From: a virus
Strand: one strand, 5' to 3'
IMG/VR virus record: IMGVR_UViG_3300043399_000272
Coordinates: 1 to 64,000 of that record
Length of the DNA: 64,000 bases
In this document: piece by piece, positions 19,241-24,487 of the stretch
Layout: each line of letters begins with the position of its first letter
Numbering within the stretch: the first letter of the stretch is position 1
Translations under genes and position numbers: made by a program
The notes under the pieces: generated by a model
What the model saw: the letters and a program-made list of their open reading frames with translations, nothing else
The model's database searches: none
What the model was told of the DNA's origin: nothing

Positions 19241-19286
19241 GCTATACTCCTTCTCTGTTACTGTCTACATGTATTTAGATCCTGTT

Positions 19287-19363
19287 TGGAGGGACATGAG
19301 GGATTTGAACCCCCGACCTTTGGTTTCGAAGACCAAGACTCTTCCGAACTGAGTTAATGTCCC
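19287..19363 (-). tRNA. tRNA-Arg(UCG)
   Basis: Anticodon loop CTTCGAA, stem TTGGT/ACCAA, acceptor GGGACAT/ATGTCCC, encoded CCA. Confidence 0.92.
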
Positions 19364-19371
19364 ATATATTA

Positions 19372-19400
19372 ATTATACAACAAATACCATTATTTGTCAA
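19372..19400 (-). promoter_or_regulatory. Sigma70-type promoter of the Arg(UCG)/HNH unit
   Basis: Minus strand TTGACA, 17-bp spacer, TATAAT (perfect). Confidence 0.78.
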
Positions 19401-19404
19401 AAAC

Positions 19405-19487
19405 TGGTACCCCCTCTCGGGCTCGAACCGAGAAATTACACTCCTCTGTTTGAGAGAGGCGACTTTACCAAATTTGTCCAAGGGGGC
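19405..19487 (-). tRNA. tRNA-Leu(CAA), second copy
   Basis: Anticodon loop CTCAAAC, stem CCTCT/AGAGG, longer variable arm than the copy at 14148, acceptor GCCCCCT/AGGGGGT, encoded CCA. Confidence 0.87.
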
Positions 19488-19490
19488 ATT

Positions 19491-19566
19491 TGGTGCCAAA
19501 GACTGGGATCGAACCAGTGACACACGGATTTTCAATCCGCTGCTCTACCATCTGAGCTACATTGGC
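19491..19566 (-). tRNA. tRNA-Phe(GAA)
   Basis: Anticodon loop TTGAAAA, stem GCGGA/TCCGT, acceptor GCCAATG/CTTTGGC with one T-T mismatch, encoded CCA. Confidence 0.9.
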
Positions 19567-19567
19567 G

Positions 19568-19741
19568 TTACTTGGGTTCAGGAATCTTCTTTAGTGATTC
19601 TTTTCTTACAAGACAATCACGTTGCGTTCCTAAACGAAAAACTCTCAAGTATTCGACACCATCGATCATCTGAATATCTTTGGTGTCTTTGCAATAAAAT
19701 TTCTCCCTATTACGGAGATTCTCAAAGTAAATAGTTTTCAT
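19568..19741 (-). CDS. Hypothetical 57-residue basic protein
   Basis: ATG 19739-19741 follows AAGGAG. The product starts MKTIYFENLRNREKFYCKD and ends LVRKESLKKIPEPK; beta-rich and basic, possibly RNA binding. It fits exactly between tRNA-Arg(CCU) and tRNA-Phe. No family recognised. Confidence 0.65.
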   Translation of the reverse strand: MKTIYFENLRNREKFYCKDTKDIQMIDGVEYLRVFRLGTQRDCLVRKESLKKIPEPK

Positions 19742-19755
19742 TTTAGTCTCCTTAT

Positions 19756-19830
19756 TGGTATCTCTGCCCAGAGTTGAACTGAGATTTATTCTTTAGGAGA
19801 GAATTGTTCTATCCATTGAACTACAGAGAT
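19756..19830 (-). tRNA. tRNA-Arg(CCU)
   Basis: Anticodon loop CTCCTAA, stem ATTCT/AGAAT, acceptor ATCTCTG/CAGAGAT, encoded CCA. Confidence 0.9.
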
Positions 19831-19833
19831 ATG

Positions 19834-20208
19834 TTATCTTGTTACTTTTGCTCTGGCTGCTACCATGTCTTCAAACGAACCTTTTTCCATCACGTTCGTG
19901 TATGTGTCAGTCAGGCCACTAGCATGGTCTACTACTCTGTTATCACATTCATGGTACGTTCTGATTCTCTCAGTGCCTGCTTGGTATCTTTCAGTGTCCT
20001 CATGAAAATGAGCCTGAACTCTACTCAGACAAGTAATGTATGCTTGACGTTTGTTATCTTCACGACTACGACTATTCGTGCCGTTCGCAGTTATTCCAGT
20101 TGGCTCATGTATACAGCGGCAACAGTTTTGATGTTTGTTGCGATGCTGGCCACCTTTGCCAGTTCCAGAAAACCATTCATATCTAAATTGATCCTCAGTG
20201 ACTTTCAT
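19834..20208 (-). CDS. Class I release-factor-like GGQ protein (PrfH/ArfB type)
   Basis: The start is set at ATG 20206-20208, seven bases after GGAG (124 residues); the longer GTG frame lacks a ribosome-binding site. Residues 14-30 read SGTGKGGQHRNKHQNCC, the GGQ loop that hydrolyses peptidyl-tRNA, and RIRTYHECDNRVVDHASG matches the RF1/RF2 segment after it. Stop-codon recognition domains are missing. This fits PrfH or ArfB/YaeJ rescue factors. Its place among tRNAs suggests ribosome rescue or repair during infection (inference). Confidence 0.82.
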   Translation of the reverse strand: MKVTEDQFRYEWFSGTGKGGQHRNKHQNCCRCIHEPTGITANGTNSRSREDNKRQAYITCLSRVQAHFHEDTERYQAGTERIRTYHECDNRVVDHASGLTDTYTNVMEKGSFEDMVAARAKVTR

Positions 20209-20223
20209 ATTGTTCTCCACTGA

Positions 20224-20231
20224 TATTTATA
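20224..20231 (-). promoter_or_regulatory. Late-promoter motif TATAAATA
   Basis: Perfect motif right after the CCA of tRNA-Ser(GGA), 15 bases before the ATG of the GGQ gene, with GGAG in between. Confidence 0.5.
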
Positions 20232-20233
20232 AT

Positions 20234-20324
20234 TGGCAGTGAGTGAGAGATTCGAACTCTCGTGCCGTGTAATACGACCATCATCTTTCCAGGATGCGCC
20301 CTTAAGCCTCTCAGGCAACTCACT
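20234..20324 (-). tRNA. tRNA-Ser(GGA)
   Basis: Anticodon loop CTGGAAA, long variable arm, acceptor AGTGAGT/ACTCACT, encoded CCA. Confidence 0.92.
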
Positions 20325-20329
20325 ATGTT

Positions 20330-20405
20330 TGGTGTCCAGTACTGGGATCGAACCAGTGACCTCTACCGTGTCAAGGTAGCGTTCATACCGCTGAACTAAC
20401 CGGAC
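20330..20405 (-). tRNA. tRNA-Val(GAC)
   Basis: Anticodon loop TTGACAC, stem CTACC/GGTAG, acceptor GTCCGGT/ACTGGAC, encoded CCA. Confidence 0.92.
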
Positions 20406-20470
20406 ATATAAACTACTAAAGTACATGATTCTACTACTTTGAAAGTACTAAGTACTTCAAAGGAAATATC

Positions 20471-20740
20471 ATGAACGATCAACATCTATTACGCACATAC
20501 CTTAACATCATCAATGAGGCAGTTGGTGCCATCAACGAGAAGTGGGGCAAGTCTACTGTAGTTAGCCCAGAAGAAAAAGGCAAATATGCTGGCAAATCTA
20601 AAGCTGAATTACTTAAACAATATAATGCTCTTAAAGCAAGCGGCCCTCATAAGAAAGGTTCTCCCGAGTACGGAAGAATGCGTGAATTAGCATTTGCTAT
20701 TCGTGCAAAAAGTAATTGGGGTAAAGTTAAAGATGAATAA
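20471..20740 (+). CDS. Hypothetical protein with N-terminal F/L-N-I-x-NE tag
   Basis: An 89-residue basic protein beginning MNDQHLLRTYLNIINEAVG. The next gene starts with a similar motif (RNFINILNETH), suggesting a shared N-terminal targeting or packaging tag. The rest is Lys-rich (SPEYGRMRELAFAIRAKS). AAAGGAA lies before the ATG. It overlaps the next gene's start by a few bases. Confidence 0.65.
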   Translation: MNDQHLLRTYLNIINEAVGAINEKWGKSTVVSPEEKGKYAGKSKAELLKQYNALKASGPHKKGSPEYGRMRELAFAIRAKSNWGKVKDE

Positions 20741-20948
20741 TGTCATGCGTAACTTTATCAACATACTTAATGAGACACATATATCATATGGTCACAAAAT
20801 AGATAAATCTTCTGCTAACTACACTGACCACGGGGTCGGCGGCGAAGTATGTCACAATTGTAGACATTTCCGTGCACCACATAGATGTGAAATAGTTGAC
20901 GGATACATCGAACCTGGTGGTTGGTGTAGATACTTTGAAGAAGAATAA
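20733..20948 (+). CDS. HiPIP-like four-cysteine protein
   Basis: The upstream frame begins at a TTG, but ATG 20733 overlaps the previous stop and gives MNNVMRNFINILNETHIS (71 residues). The C-terminal half reads VCHNCRHFRAPHRCEIV then GGWCRYF. The four Cys in C-x2-C-x6-C-x-GWC spacing resemble high-potential iron-sulfur proteins; zinc binding is an alternative. Shares its N-terminal tag with the upstream gene. Confidence 0.65.
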   Translation: MNNVMRNFINILNETHISYGHKIDKSSANYTDHGVGGEVCHNCRHFRAPHRCEIVDGYIEPGGWCRYFEEE

Positions 20949-20951
20949 AAC

Positions 20952-21063
20952 GGGATACTTTTCTTGACGAATGCTCTACCTAATGAGCTAATCTGGCATG
21001 AAGCCAAATGTTGGAATCGAACCAACTACCTATCGTTTGATAGAATTTTGCTGTATGTATCCC
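20952..21063 (-). ncRNA. Y-RNA-like element 5 with circularly permuted tRNA module
   Basis: Minus strand: terminal stem GGGATAC/GTATCCC, bulge ATACAGCAA, 3' flank CGTTTT. Inside, in order: ACGA stem strand, T arm GTTGG/CCAAC with loop TTCGATT, acceptor ATTTGGC, loop TTCAT, acceptor GCCAGAT, D arm (TAGCTCATTAGGTAGAGC) and TCGT stem strand. It is the clearest permuted tRNA fold in the window: all four helices of a tRNA, closed at the acceptor end and without CCA. Confidence 0.7.
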
Positions 21064-21068
21064 TAAAC

Positions 21069-21146
21069 TGGTCTGGGTAGCAGGATTTGAACCTGCAGCC
21101 TCGAAGTTCCAAGCCTCGCCGTCTACCAAGTTGACAATATACCCAG
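21069..21146 (-). tRNA. tRNA-Pro(UGG), second copy
   Basis: Anticodon loop CTTGGAA, stem CGAGG/CTTCG, acceptor CTGGGTA/TACCCAG, encoded CCA. Confidence 0.87.
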
Positions 21147-21153
21147 ATATTTT

Positions 21154-21519
21154 TTACAAACTAGAAATTGTTTTTCTTTTATATTTTCTAGCGTATTCTA
21201 TGCTACCCTTCATTGCGGCAGCACAACAAAATTTGTGATCTTTCCTAAAGATCCATTCATTCAACTTGAATGATTTCAATACTCTATCACCATTCCACCA
21301 TCCACGTTGAGTTTCAATGTAACCTTCTTGTTCAAGTTGGTCTCTCAATTTAGTGAATTCGTCATGGTCTTTATTACTGACACTAACTGCCTTGTCATAA
21401 CCCTTAAGAATTTTGATAAGGTCTTCATGTGTAGGATTGGTGCGGTCTTTAATAAAATCATGTTCAATCCTCACAGACACATCGGTAATGTATTGCTCGT
21501 CAATGACAAATTGTTTCAT
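21154..21519 (-). CDS. Hypothetical 121-residue protein
   Basis: Begins MKQFVIDEQYITDVSVRIE; mixed alpha/beta, with a central helix-rich part (FTKLRDQLEQEGYIETQRGW) that could be a winged-helix-like unit, and a basic C terminus (YARKYKRKTISSL). GGAAAT before the ATG. No named family. Confidence 0.65.
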   Translation of the reverse strand: MKQFVIDEQYITDVSVRIEHDFIKDRTNPTHEDLIKILKGYDKAVSVSNKDHDEFTKLRDQLEQEGYIETQRGWWNGDRVLKSFKLNEWIFRKDHKFCCAAAMKGSIEYARKYKRKTISSL

Positions 21520-21534
21520 AACATTTCCTTATAG

Positions 21535-21672
21535 ATTGGGAGCCTAGCTATCTGTCGTTACACAGCCTCACTAGATTGTCTCGTATACAAGAGTTTATAC
21601 TACCTTACTAATCTACTGATGTGTCACATACCAGCACAGTATGCTAGATTAGAAGGGACTCAATCGTACCGT
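21535..21672 (-). ncRNA. Structured non-coding stretch between a CDS and tRNA-Thr
   Basis: No ORF. Outer GATTG/CAATC pairing and an inner CTAATCTA/TAGATTAG 8-bp stem enclosing a further hairpin. No tRNA arms and no CAGCA signature. Unknown type. Confidence 0.35.
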
Positions 21673-21685
21673 CTATCCCATAAAT

Positions 21686-21760
21686 TGGTGCTCCTTGAAG
21701 GAATCGAACCTCCACCCCTGGATTACAAAACCAGTCCACTACCATTATGATTAAAAGAGC
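21686..21760 (-). tRNA. tRNA-Thr(UGU), second copy
   Basis: Anticodon loop TTTGTAA, stem CTGGT/TCCAG with one mismatch, acceptor GCTCTTT/AAGGAGC, encoded CCA. Gln(UUG) is a poorer alternative reading. Confidence 0.7.
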
Positions 21761-21765
21761 AATAT

Positions 21766-21888
21766 TGGTGCCGCCGCTAGGATTCGAACCTAGATAACCC
21801 CCTCGACATGGTTAAAGAAAATATGCTGAACGTACTCTAAAACAGAGTCACCCTTTTATAAGGCGTCCTACCGTTAGACGACAGCGGC
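21766..21888 (-). tRNA. Interrupted tRNA carrying the Y-element motif
   Basis: 123 nt. Acceptor GCCGCTG/CGGCGGC, D arm GTC/GAC, T arm CTAGG/CCTAG and encoded CCA are all present. The anticodon/variable region is about 60 nt and holds the hairpin ACTCT-GTTTT-AGAGT followed by GTTCAGCA, i.e. the end and the start of a Y-like element joined. CCTT/GAGG could close an anticodon loop with GUC (Asp) if the insert is removed, but no anticodon is certain. Confidence 0.5.
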
Positions 21889-21896
21889 ATTAAATT

Positions 21897-21972
21897 TGGT
21901 GCAGCCAGTGGACTCGAACCACTGCGGGAATCTAGAATGCGGGGGACATGCCCCCTACCCCTCCATTACTGC
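21897..21972 (-). tRNA. tRNA-like gene, anticodon unclear
   Basis: 76 nt with acceptor GCAGTAA/TGGCTGC (one mismatch), T arm CAGTGG/CCACTG with loop TTCGAGT, encoded CCA. The 5' half has no normal D arm; the strongest hairpin is GGGG-GCATGTC-CCCC, which has no U33. A second element, TCTAGA, also blocks a standard fold. Possibly degenerate. Confidence 0.45.
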
Positions 21973-21977
21973 AAAAC

Positions 21978-22052
21978 TGGCGCCGTAGAAGGGAATCGAA
22001 CCCTCATAGGACGGATAGACAATCCGTTGCATTACCAGTCTACCACTACGGC
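21978..22052 (-). tRNA. tRNA-Asp(GUC), second copy
   Basis: Anticodon loop TTGTCTA, stem ACGGA/TCCGT, acceptor GCCGTAG/CTACGGC, discriminator G, encoded CCA. Confidence 0.85.
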
Positions 22053-22062
22053 ATTAATTGAA

Positions 22063-22128
22063 TTTAGGGTGACAGTGCGTTAGTGGCCGATACTGTCATT
22101 CACCACTCGCTTCTACGCATACCCTAAA
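22063..22128 (-). ncRNA. 66-nt hairpin RNA between tRNAs
   Basis: Terminal stem TTTAGGGT/ACCCTAAA, inner GCG-AGTGG/CCACT-CGC stem, and an alternative GACAGT/ACTGTC pairing. It resembles the small Y-like hairpins in size and in its TTTAGGG start, but lacks CAGCA and CCTGTT. Confidence 0.4.
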
Positions 22129-22132
22129 ATAT

Positions 22133-22207
22133 TGGCTCCGGTGGCTGGGATCGAACCAACGACCAATTGATTAACAGTCAACTGCACTACCGCTGTGCTA
22201 CACCGGA
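22133..22207 (-). tRNA. tRNA-Asn(GUU), second copy
   Basis: Anticodon loop CTGTTAA, stem GTTGA/TCAAT, acceptor TCCGGTG/CACCGGA, discriminator G, encoded CCA. Confidence 0.9.
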
Positions 22208-22208
22208 A

Positions 22209-22595
22209 TTAAATTTTACAGAAAATACCTTTGAGAATTTTACTTGCCGGTTCAAAGTGTTCTTCCATGATATGATTTGCCATACCATATGCTGTTGTTC
22301 CCATGTCTATGTAATATCTAGGACTGGGCCAACGATTTTGTTTGAACGGATAACTATGAATAAGCAAGCATTCATCACCGACTTTTAACAAGTCTTTCTG
22401 TTTACCAGTACTTATTGCAGTAAGCATTTCAATTGCAACTGCATTGTTACCGATATCAGTTCTTTGAAAGTTATTTGCCATCAAGTGAACCACATAGGCT
22501 TCTACCTCGTGTTCTAGTATGATGCCATTAACACCTTCACTCTCTACTACTAGGTCGTAGCATGATTTAACATAATCAAACCAGTGCTTGCTCAT
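22209..22595 (-). CDS. Hypothetical 128-residue protein
   Basis: Begins MSKHWFDYVKSCYDLVVES; mixed alpha/beta. A segment WPSPRYYIDMGTTAYGMANHI near the C terminus is the most distinctive part, but no family is recognised. An AATAAATA motif lies five bases before the ATG, immediately after the CCA of tRNA-Ile. Confidence 0.65.
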   Translation of the reverse strand: MSKHWFDYVKSCYDLVVESEGVNGIILEHEVEAYVVHLMANNFQRTDIGNNAVAIEMLTAISTGKQKDLLKVGDECLLIHSYPFKQNRWPSPRYYIDMGTTAYGMANHIMEEHFEPASKILKGIFCKI

Positions 22596-22600
22596 AGTAG

Positions 22601-22608
22601 TATTTATT
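22601..22608 (-). promoter_or_regulatory. Late-promoter motif AATAAATA
   Basis: Five bases before the ATG of the 128-residue gene; directly abuts the encoded CCA of tRNA-Ile at 22610. Confidence 0.5.
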
Positions 22609-22609
22609 C

Positions 22610-22686
22610 TGGTGCCGCCACATGGATTTGAACCATGGACCCCCGCCTTATCAAGACGGTGCTCTAACCAACTGAGCTATGGAGGC
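22610..22686 (-). tRNA. tRNA-Ile(GAU)
   Basis: Anticodon loop TTGATAA, stem CCGTC/GGCGG, acceptor GCCTCCA/TGGCGGC with one T-C mismatch, encoded CCA. Confidence 0.87.
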
Positions 22687-22691
22687 ATTAC

Positions 22692-22765
22692 TGGTTCCTC
22701 CACCAGGTTACGATCCTGGGTCTCACGATTATCAGTCGTGGGCTCTTCCATTGAGCTATAGAGGA
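22692..22765 (-). tRNA. tRNA-Ile(GAU), second copy
   Basis: Anticodon loop CTGATAA, stem CACGA/TCGTG, acceptor TCCTCTA/TGGAGGA, encoded CCA. T loop is ATCGTAA instead of TTCGAAT. Confidence 0.8.
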
Positions 22766-22766
22766 A

Positions 22767-23111
22767 TTAACTTACATAACCCCAGCGATTATTCTTCTGG
22801 GATTTAATTCTTGTTTCATCAAATTCAATTAAGCGAGTTAAGTTAACTGTGCCTGCATGAATCTTTCTATGACAATGCGAACACAACATTACACACTTCT
22901 TAGCCTCTGCCATAAGATTCTCCCATGACATAATTTTGCTAGACAGTGAGAATTCCTTGTGTTCACTGTTCAAATGATGAAAGTCGTAAACGATTGGATC
23001 ATCCTGTAAATCACAGACCGAACATCTATTATCAAACCCTTCTACAAGTTTAACCTTAGTGTTCTTTCTCCACTCTTTTACTTTTTCGTATCTTCTTTCT
23101 TTCGGTGTCAT
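22767..23111 (-). CDS. HNH endonuclease, small
   Basis: A 114-residue protein with CSVCDLQDD, then YDFHHLNSEHKEF and CVMLCSHCHRKIHAG: an HNH fold with two Cys pairs. It is preceded by GAGGAAAT and a perfect TATAAATA late motif at 23133-23140. Likely a free-standing nuclease inserted among the tRNA genes. Confidence 0.85.
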   Translation of the reverse strand: MTPKERRYEKVKEWRKNTKVKLVEGFDNRCSVCDLQDDPIVYDFHHLNSEHKEFSLSSKIMSWENLMAEAKKCVMLCSHCHRKIHAGTVNLTRLIEFDETRIKSQKNNRWGYVS

Positions 23112-23132
23112 AATATTTCCTCAGTTATCTTG

Positions 23133-23140
23133 TATTTATA
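23133..23140 (-). promoter_or_regulatory. Late-promoter motif TATAAATA
   Basis: 21 bases before the ATG of the HNH gene at 22767-23111; here a normal ribosome-binding site follows. Confidence 0.55.
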
Positions 23141-23178
23141 ACTGATTCACAAAAAATGACACCGGGTATAAACTTCTT

Positions 23179-23255
23179 TGGGGTGGATAGTCGGGATCGA
23201 ACCGACGCAATACCGGAATCACAACCCGGGGCCTTAACCACTTGGCTATACCCAC
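23179..23255 (-). tRNA. tRNA-His(GUG)
   Basis: Anticodon loop TTGTGAT, acceptor GTGGGTA/TATCCAC, discriminator C and a G at -1, as expected for His; encoded CCA. Flanks ACTTCTTTG/CAAAGAAGT pair and extend the acceptor stem in the precursor. Confidence 0.92.
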
Positions 23256-23267
23256 CACAAAGAAGTC

Positions 23268-23342
23268 TGGTGGAAGTAGTAAGATTCGAACTTACGATAG
23301 GCACCGTATGAAGATGCTGCATTACCACTTTGCTATACTTCC
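23268..23342 (-). tRNA. tRNA-Met(CAU) or Ile2
   Basis: Anticodon loop TTCATAC, stem GCATC/GGTGC, acceptor GGAAGTA/TACTTCC, encoded CCA. The body is unlike the Met tRNA at 16808, so lysidine-type Ile(CAU) is possible. Confidence 0.82.
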
Positions 23343-23351
23343 ATTATGAAT

Positions 23352-23423
23352 CAATTTGAAATACACTATTTTTCACCCCATCAGTAGAGTGACCCATCAG
23401 TAGGCGTAGTGTATTTCAAATTG
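23352..23423 (-). ncRNA. 17-bp perfect hairpin starting at the CCA of tRNA-Gly
   Basis: Arms 23352-23368 and 23407-23423 are perfect reverse complements; the right arm runs into the CCA of tRNA-Gly(GCC). The loop contains a tandem repeat CCCATCAGTAG. It has the same layout as 16016-16090 and 16639-16807. Confidence 0.55.
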
Positions 23424-23495
23424 GTGCGGGGTAAGGGAGTCGAACCCTTGACTAAACGTTGGCAACGTTTGATTTTACCGTTAAACTAACCACGC
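23422..23495 (-). tRNA. tRNA-Gly(GCC), second copy
   Basis: Anticodon loop TTGCCAA, stem AAACG/CGTTT, acceptor GCGTGGT/ACCCCGC with one mismatch, encoded CCA. Confidence 0.87.
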
Positions 23496-23507
23496 ATTAA
23501 ACTGGGC

Positions 23508-23579
23508 CCTTGAGGTCACCGTCGAAAGTGACATTACCAACTATTAACGGGTTGCGCGCCAGCCGCGTCAAACTCAAGG
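23508..23579 (-). ncRNA. 72-nt structured RNA between tRNAs
   Basis: Terminal stem CCTTGAG/CTCAAGG enclosing CGCG/CGCG and GTCAC/GTGAC hairpins. No ORF, no tRNA arms, no CAGCA motif. Unknown type. Confidence 0.4.
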
Positions 23580-23587
23580 ATAAAACT

Positions 23588-23663
23588 TGGTACCTGAGAC
23601 TGGACTCGAACCAGTATCGCTCACTGTGTAAAAGTGACGTATGACCTCTCTACGCACTCAGGT
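23588..23663 (-). tRNA. tRNA-Val(UAC), second copy
   Basis: Anticodon loop TTTACAC, stem TCACT/AGTGA, acceptor ACCTGAG/CTCAGGT, encoded CCA. Confidence 0.88.
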
Positions 23664-23670
23664 ATAATCT

Positions 23671-23748
23671 TGGAACACCGGGTCAGATTCGAACTGACGG
23701 TTTTGCGGATTTGCAATCCACTGCATTGGGCCTCTCTGCCACCGGTGC
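23671..23748 (-). tRNA. tRNA-Cys(GCA), second copy
   Basis: Anticodon loop TTGCAAA, stem GTGGA/TCCGC, acceptor GCACCGG/CCGGTGT, discriminator U, encoded CCA. Confidence 0.9.
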
Positions 23749-23755
23749 ATAAATT

Positions 23756-23831
23756 TGGTGCTGATACCGAGAGTCGAACTCGGGACCTCATCATTACCAA
23801 TGATGTATTCTACCAACTGAACTATATCAGC
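23756..23831 (-). tRNA. tRNA-Thr(GGU)
   Basis: Anticodon loop TTGGTAA, stem CATCA/TGATG, acceptor GCTGATA/TATCAGC, encoded CCA. Confidence 0.92.
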
Positions 23832-23836
23832 ATAAC

Positions 23837-23897
23837 AGGATCGTTTTTTACGGTTTAGATTAGAAGTCTAATGTATTTTGATTGCTGAACCGATCCT
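23837..23897 (-). ncRNA. Y-RNA-like hairpin 6
   Basis: Minus strand: AGGATCG/CGATCCT, bulge GTTCAGCAAT, inner ATTAG/CTAAT hairpin, 3' flank GTTATG. About 61 nt, no tRNA module; very similar layout to the Ro-like gene leader. Lies between tRNA-Arg(ACG) and tRNA-Thr(GGU), so probably released by tRNA processing. Confidence 0.6.
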
Positions 23898-23903
23898 AAA
23901 ACT

Positions 23904-23980
23904 TGGCGCGTCTGGCAGGATTCGAACCCACGACCCCTTGGTTCGTAGCCAAGTACTCTATCCAACTGAGCTACAGACGC
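23904..23980 (-). tRNA. tRNA-Arg(ACG)
   Basis: Anticodon loop CTACGAA (ICG after editing), stem TTGG/CCAA, acceptor GCGTCTG/CAGACGC, discriminator G, encoded CCA. Confidence 0.9.
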
Positions 23981-23986
23981 ATAAAT

Positions 23987-24039
23987 TCGTGCCGCTTCTT
24001 GGGACTTGTACCCCAGTTACTCCATTCCCTTGTCGCGGC
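23987..24039 (-). pseudogene. tRNA remnant without anticodon arm
   Basis: 53 nt. Acceptor ends GCCGC/GCGGC still pair and a T-arm-like GGG-TACAAG-TCCC remains, but the anticodon arm is missing and CCA has become CGA. It lies at regular spacing between two intact tRNAs, so it looks like a decayed array member. Confidence 0.5.
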
Positions 24040-24075
24040 TCCGAGGGCGAGTCTGTTTTCTTCTAGCTAGAATTC

Positions 24076-24151
24076 TGGCACCCCCTGATGGACTCGAACC
24101 ACCGAATGTCGGAATCAAAATCCGATGCCTTACCAACTTGGCGAAGGAGGT
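24076..24151 (-). tRNA. tRNA-Gln(UUG)
   Basis: Anticodon loop TTTTGAT, stem TCGGA/TCCGA, acceptor ACCTCCT/AGGGGGT, discriminator G, encoded CCA. Confidence 0.87.
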
Positions 24152-24161
24152 ATAATATAAC

Positions 24162-24219
24162 AGGATGCTGGTTTGCTTTTTTCCAAATAAAAAGTTTTTT
24201 AATTTGCTGGAAGCATCCT
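24162..24219 (-). ncRNA. Y-RNA-like hairpin 7
   Basis: Minus strand: AGGATGC/GCATCCT, bulge TTCCAGCAAAT, inner CTTTTT/AAAAAG hairpin, 3' flank GTTATA. 58 nt, between tRNA-Ala and tRNA-Gln. No tRNA module. Confidence 0.6.
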
Positions 24220-24225
24220 AAAACT

Positions 24226-24300
24226 TGGTGGAAGCCGAGGGAGTTGAACCCTTCTAGACAGCGATCTTGCAAGGATCACCCGTAGCCCGCTACTGCCCCC
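24226..24300 (-). tRNA. tRNA-Ala(UGC), second copy
   Basis: Anticodon loop CTTGCAA, stem GATC/GATC, encoded CCA. The acceptor GGGGGCA/GGCTTCC relies on two G-U pairs (including the G3-U70 identity pair) and one mismatch; the D arm is abnormal. Confidence 0.7.
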
Positions 24301-24308
24301 AAATTGTA

Positions 24309-24386
24309 TGGTGTGTCCTGCAAGAATCGAACTTGCTTCTACGATTTTTCAGACCGTCGCTGAATGACCACACTAGCTCAAGACAC
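24309..24386 (-). tRNA. tRNA-Phe(GAA), second copy
   Basis: Anticodon loop CTGAAAA, stem ACGGT/ATCGT, acceptor GTGTCTT/AGGACAC, encoded CCA. Confidence 0.82.
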
Positions 24387-24390
24387 ATAT

Positions 24391-24477
24391 TGGTGGAGCC
24401 CTAAGGAATCGAACCTCTTGCCACCACCCACCTTATTATGGCTACGATTTTACAGACCGCAAGCGGGAAAGGGCTCC
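24391..24477 (-). tRNA. tRNA-Tyr(GUA), second copy, reduced D arm
   Basis: Anticodon loop CTGTAAA, acceptor GGAGCCC/GGGCTCC, large variable arm, encoded CCA. The D arm is shortened and lacks the usual GG. Confidence 0.75.
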
Positions 24478-24487
24478 ATTAAATTGT

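Noticed and set aside
21766-21888. CRISPR repeat (GTTTTAGAG)
   Set aside because: The string is part of a short hairpin in a tRNA-like gene; there is no spaced repeat array anywhere in the window.
23878-24066. Plus-strand ORF with a GRIRTHDPLVRSQVLY-type product
   Set aside because: This is the well-known spurious translation of the antisense of tRNA genes; the same applies to most plus-strand frames across 14-24 kb.
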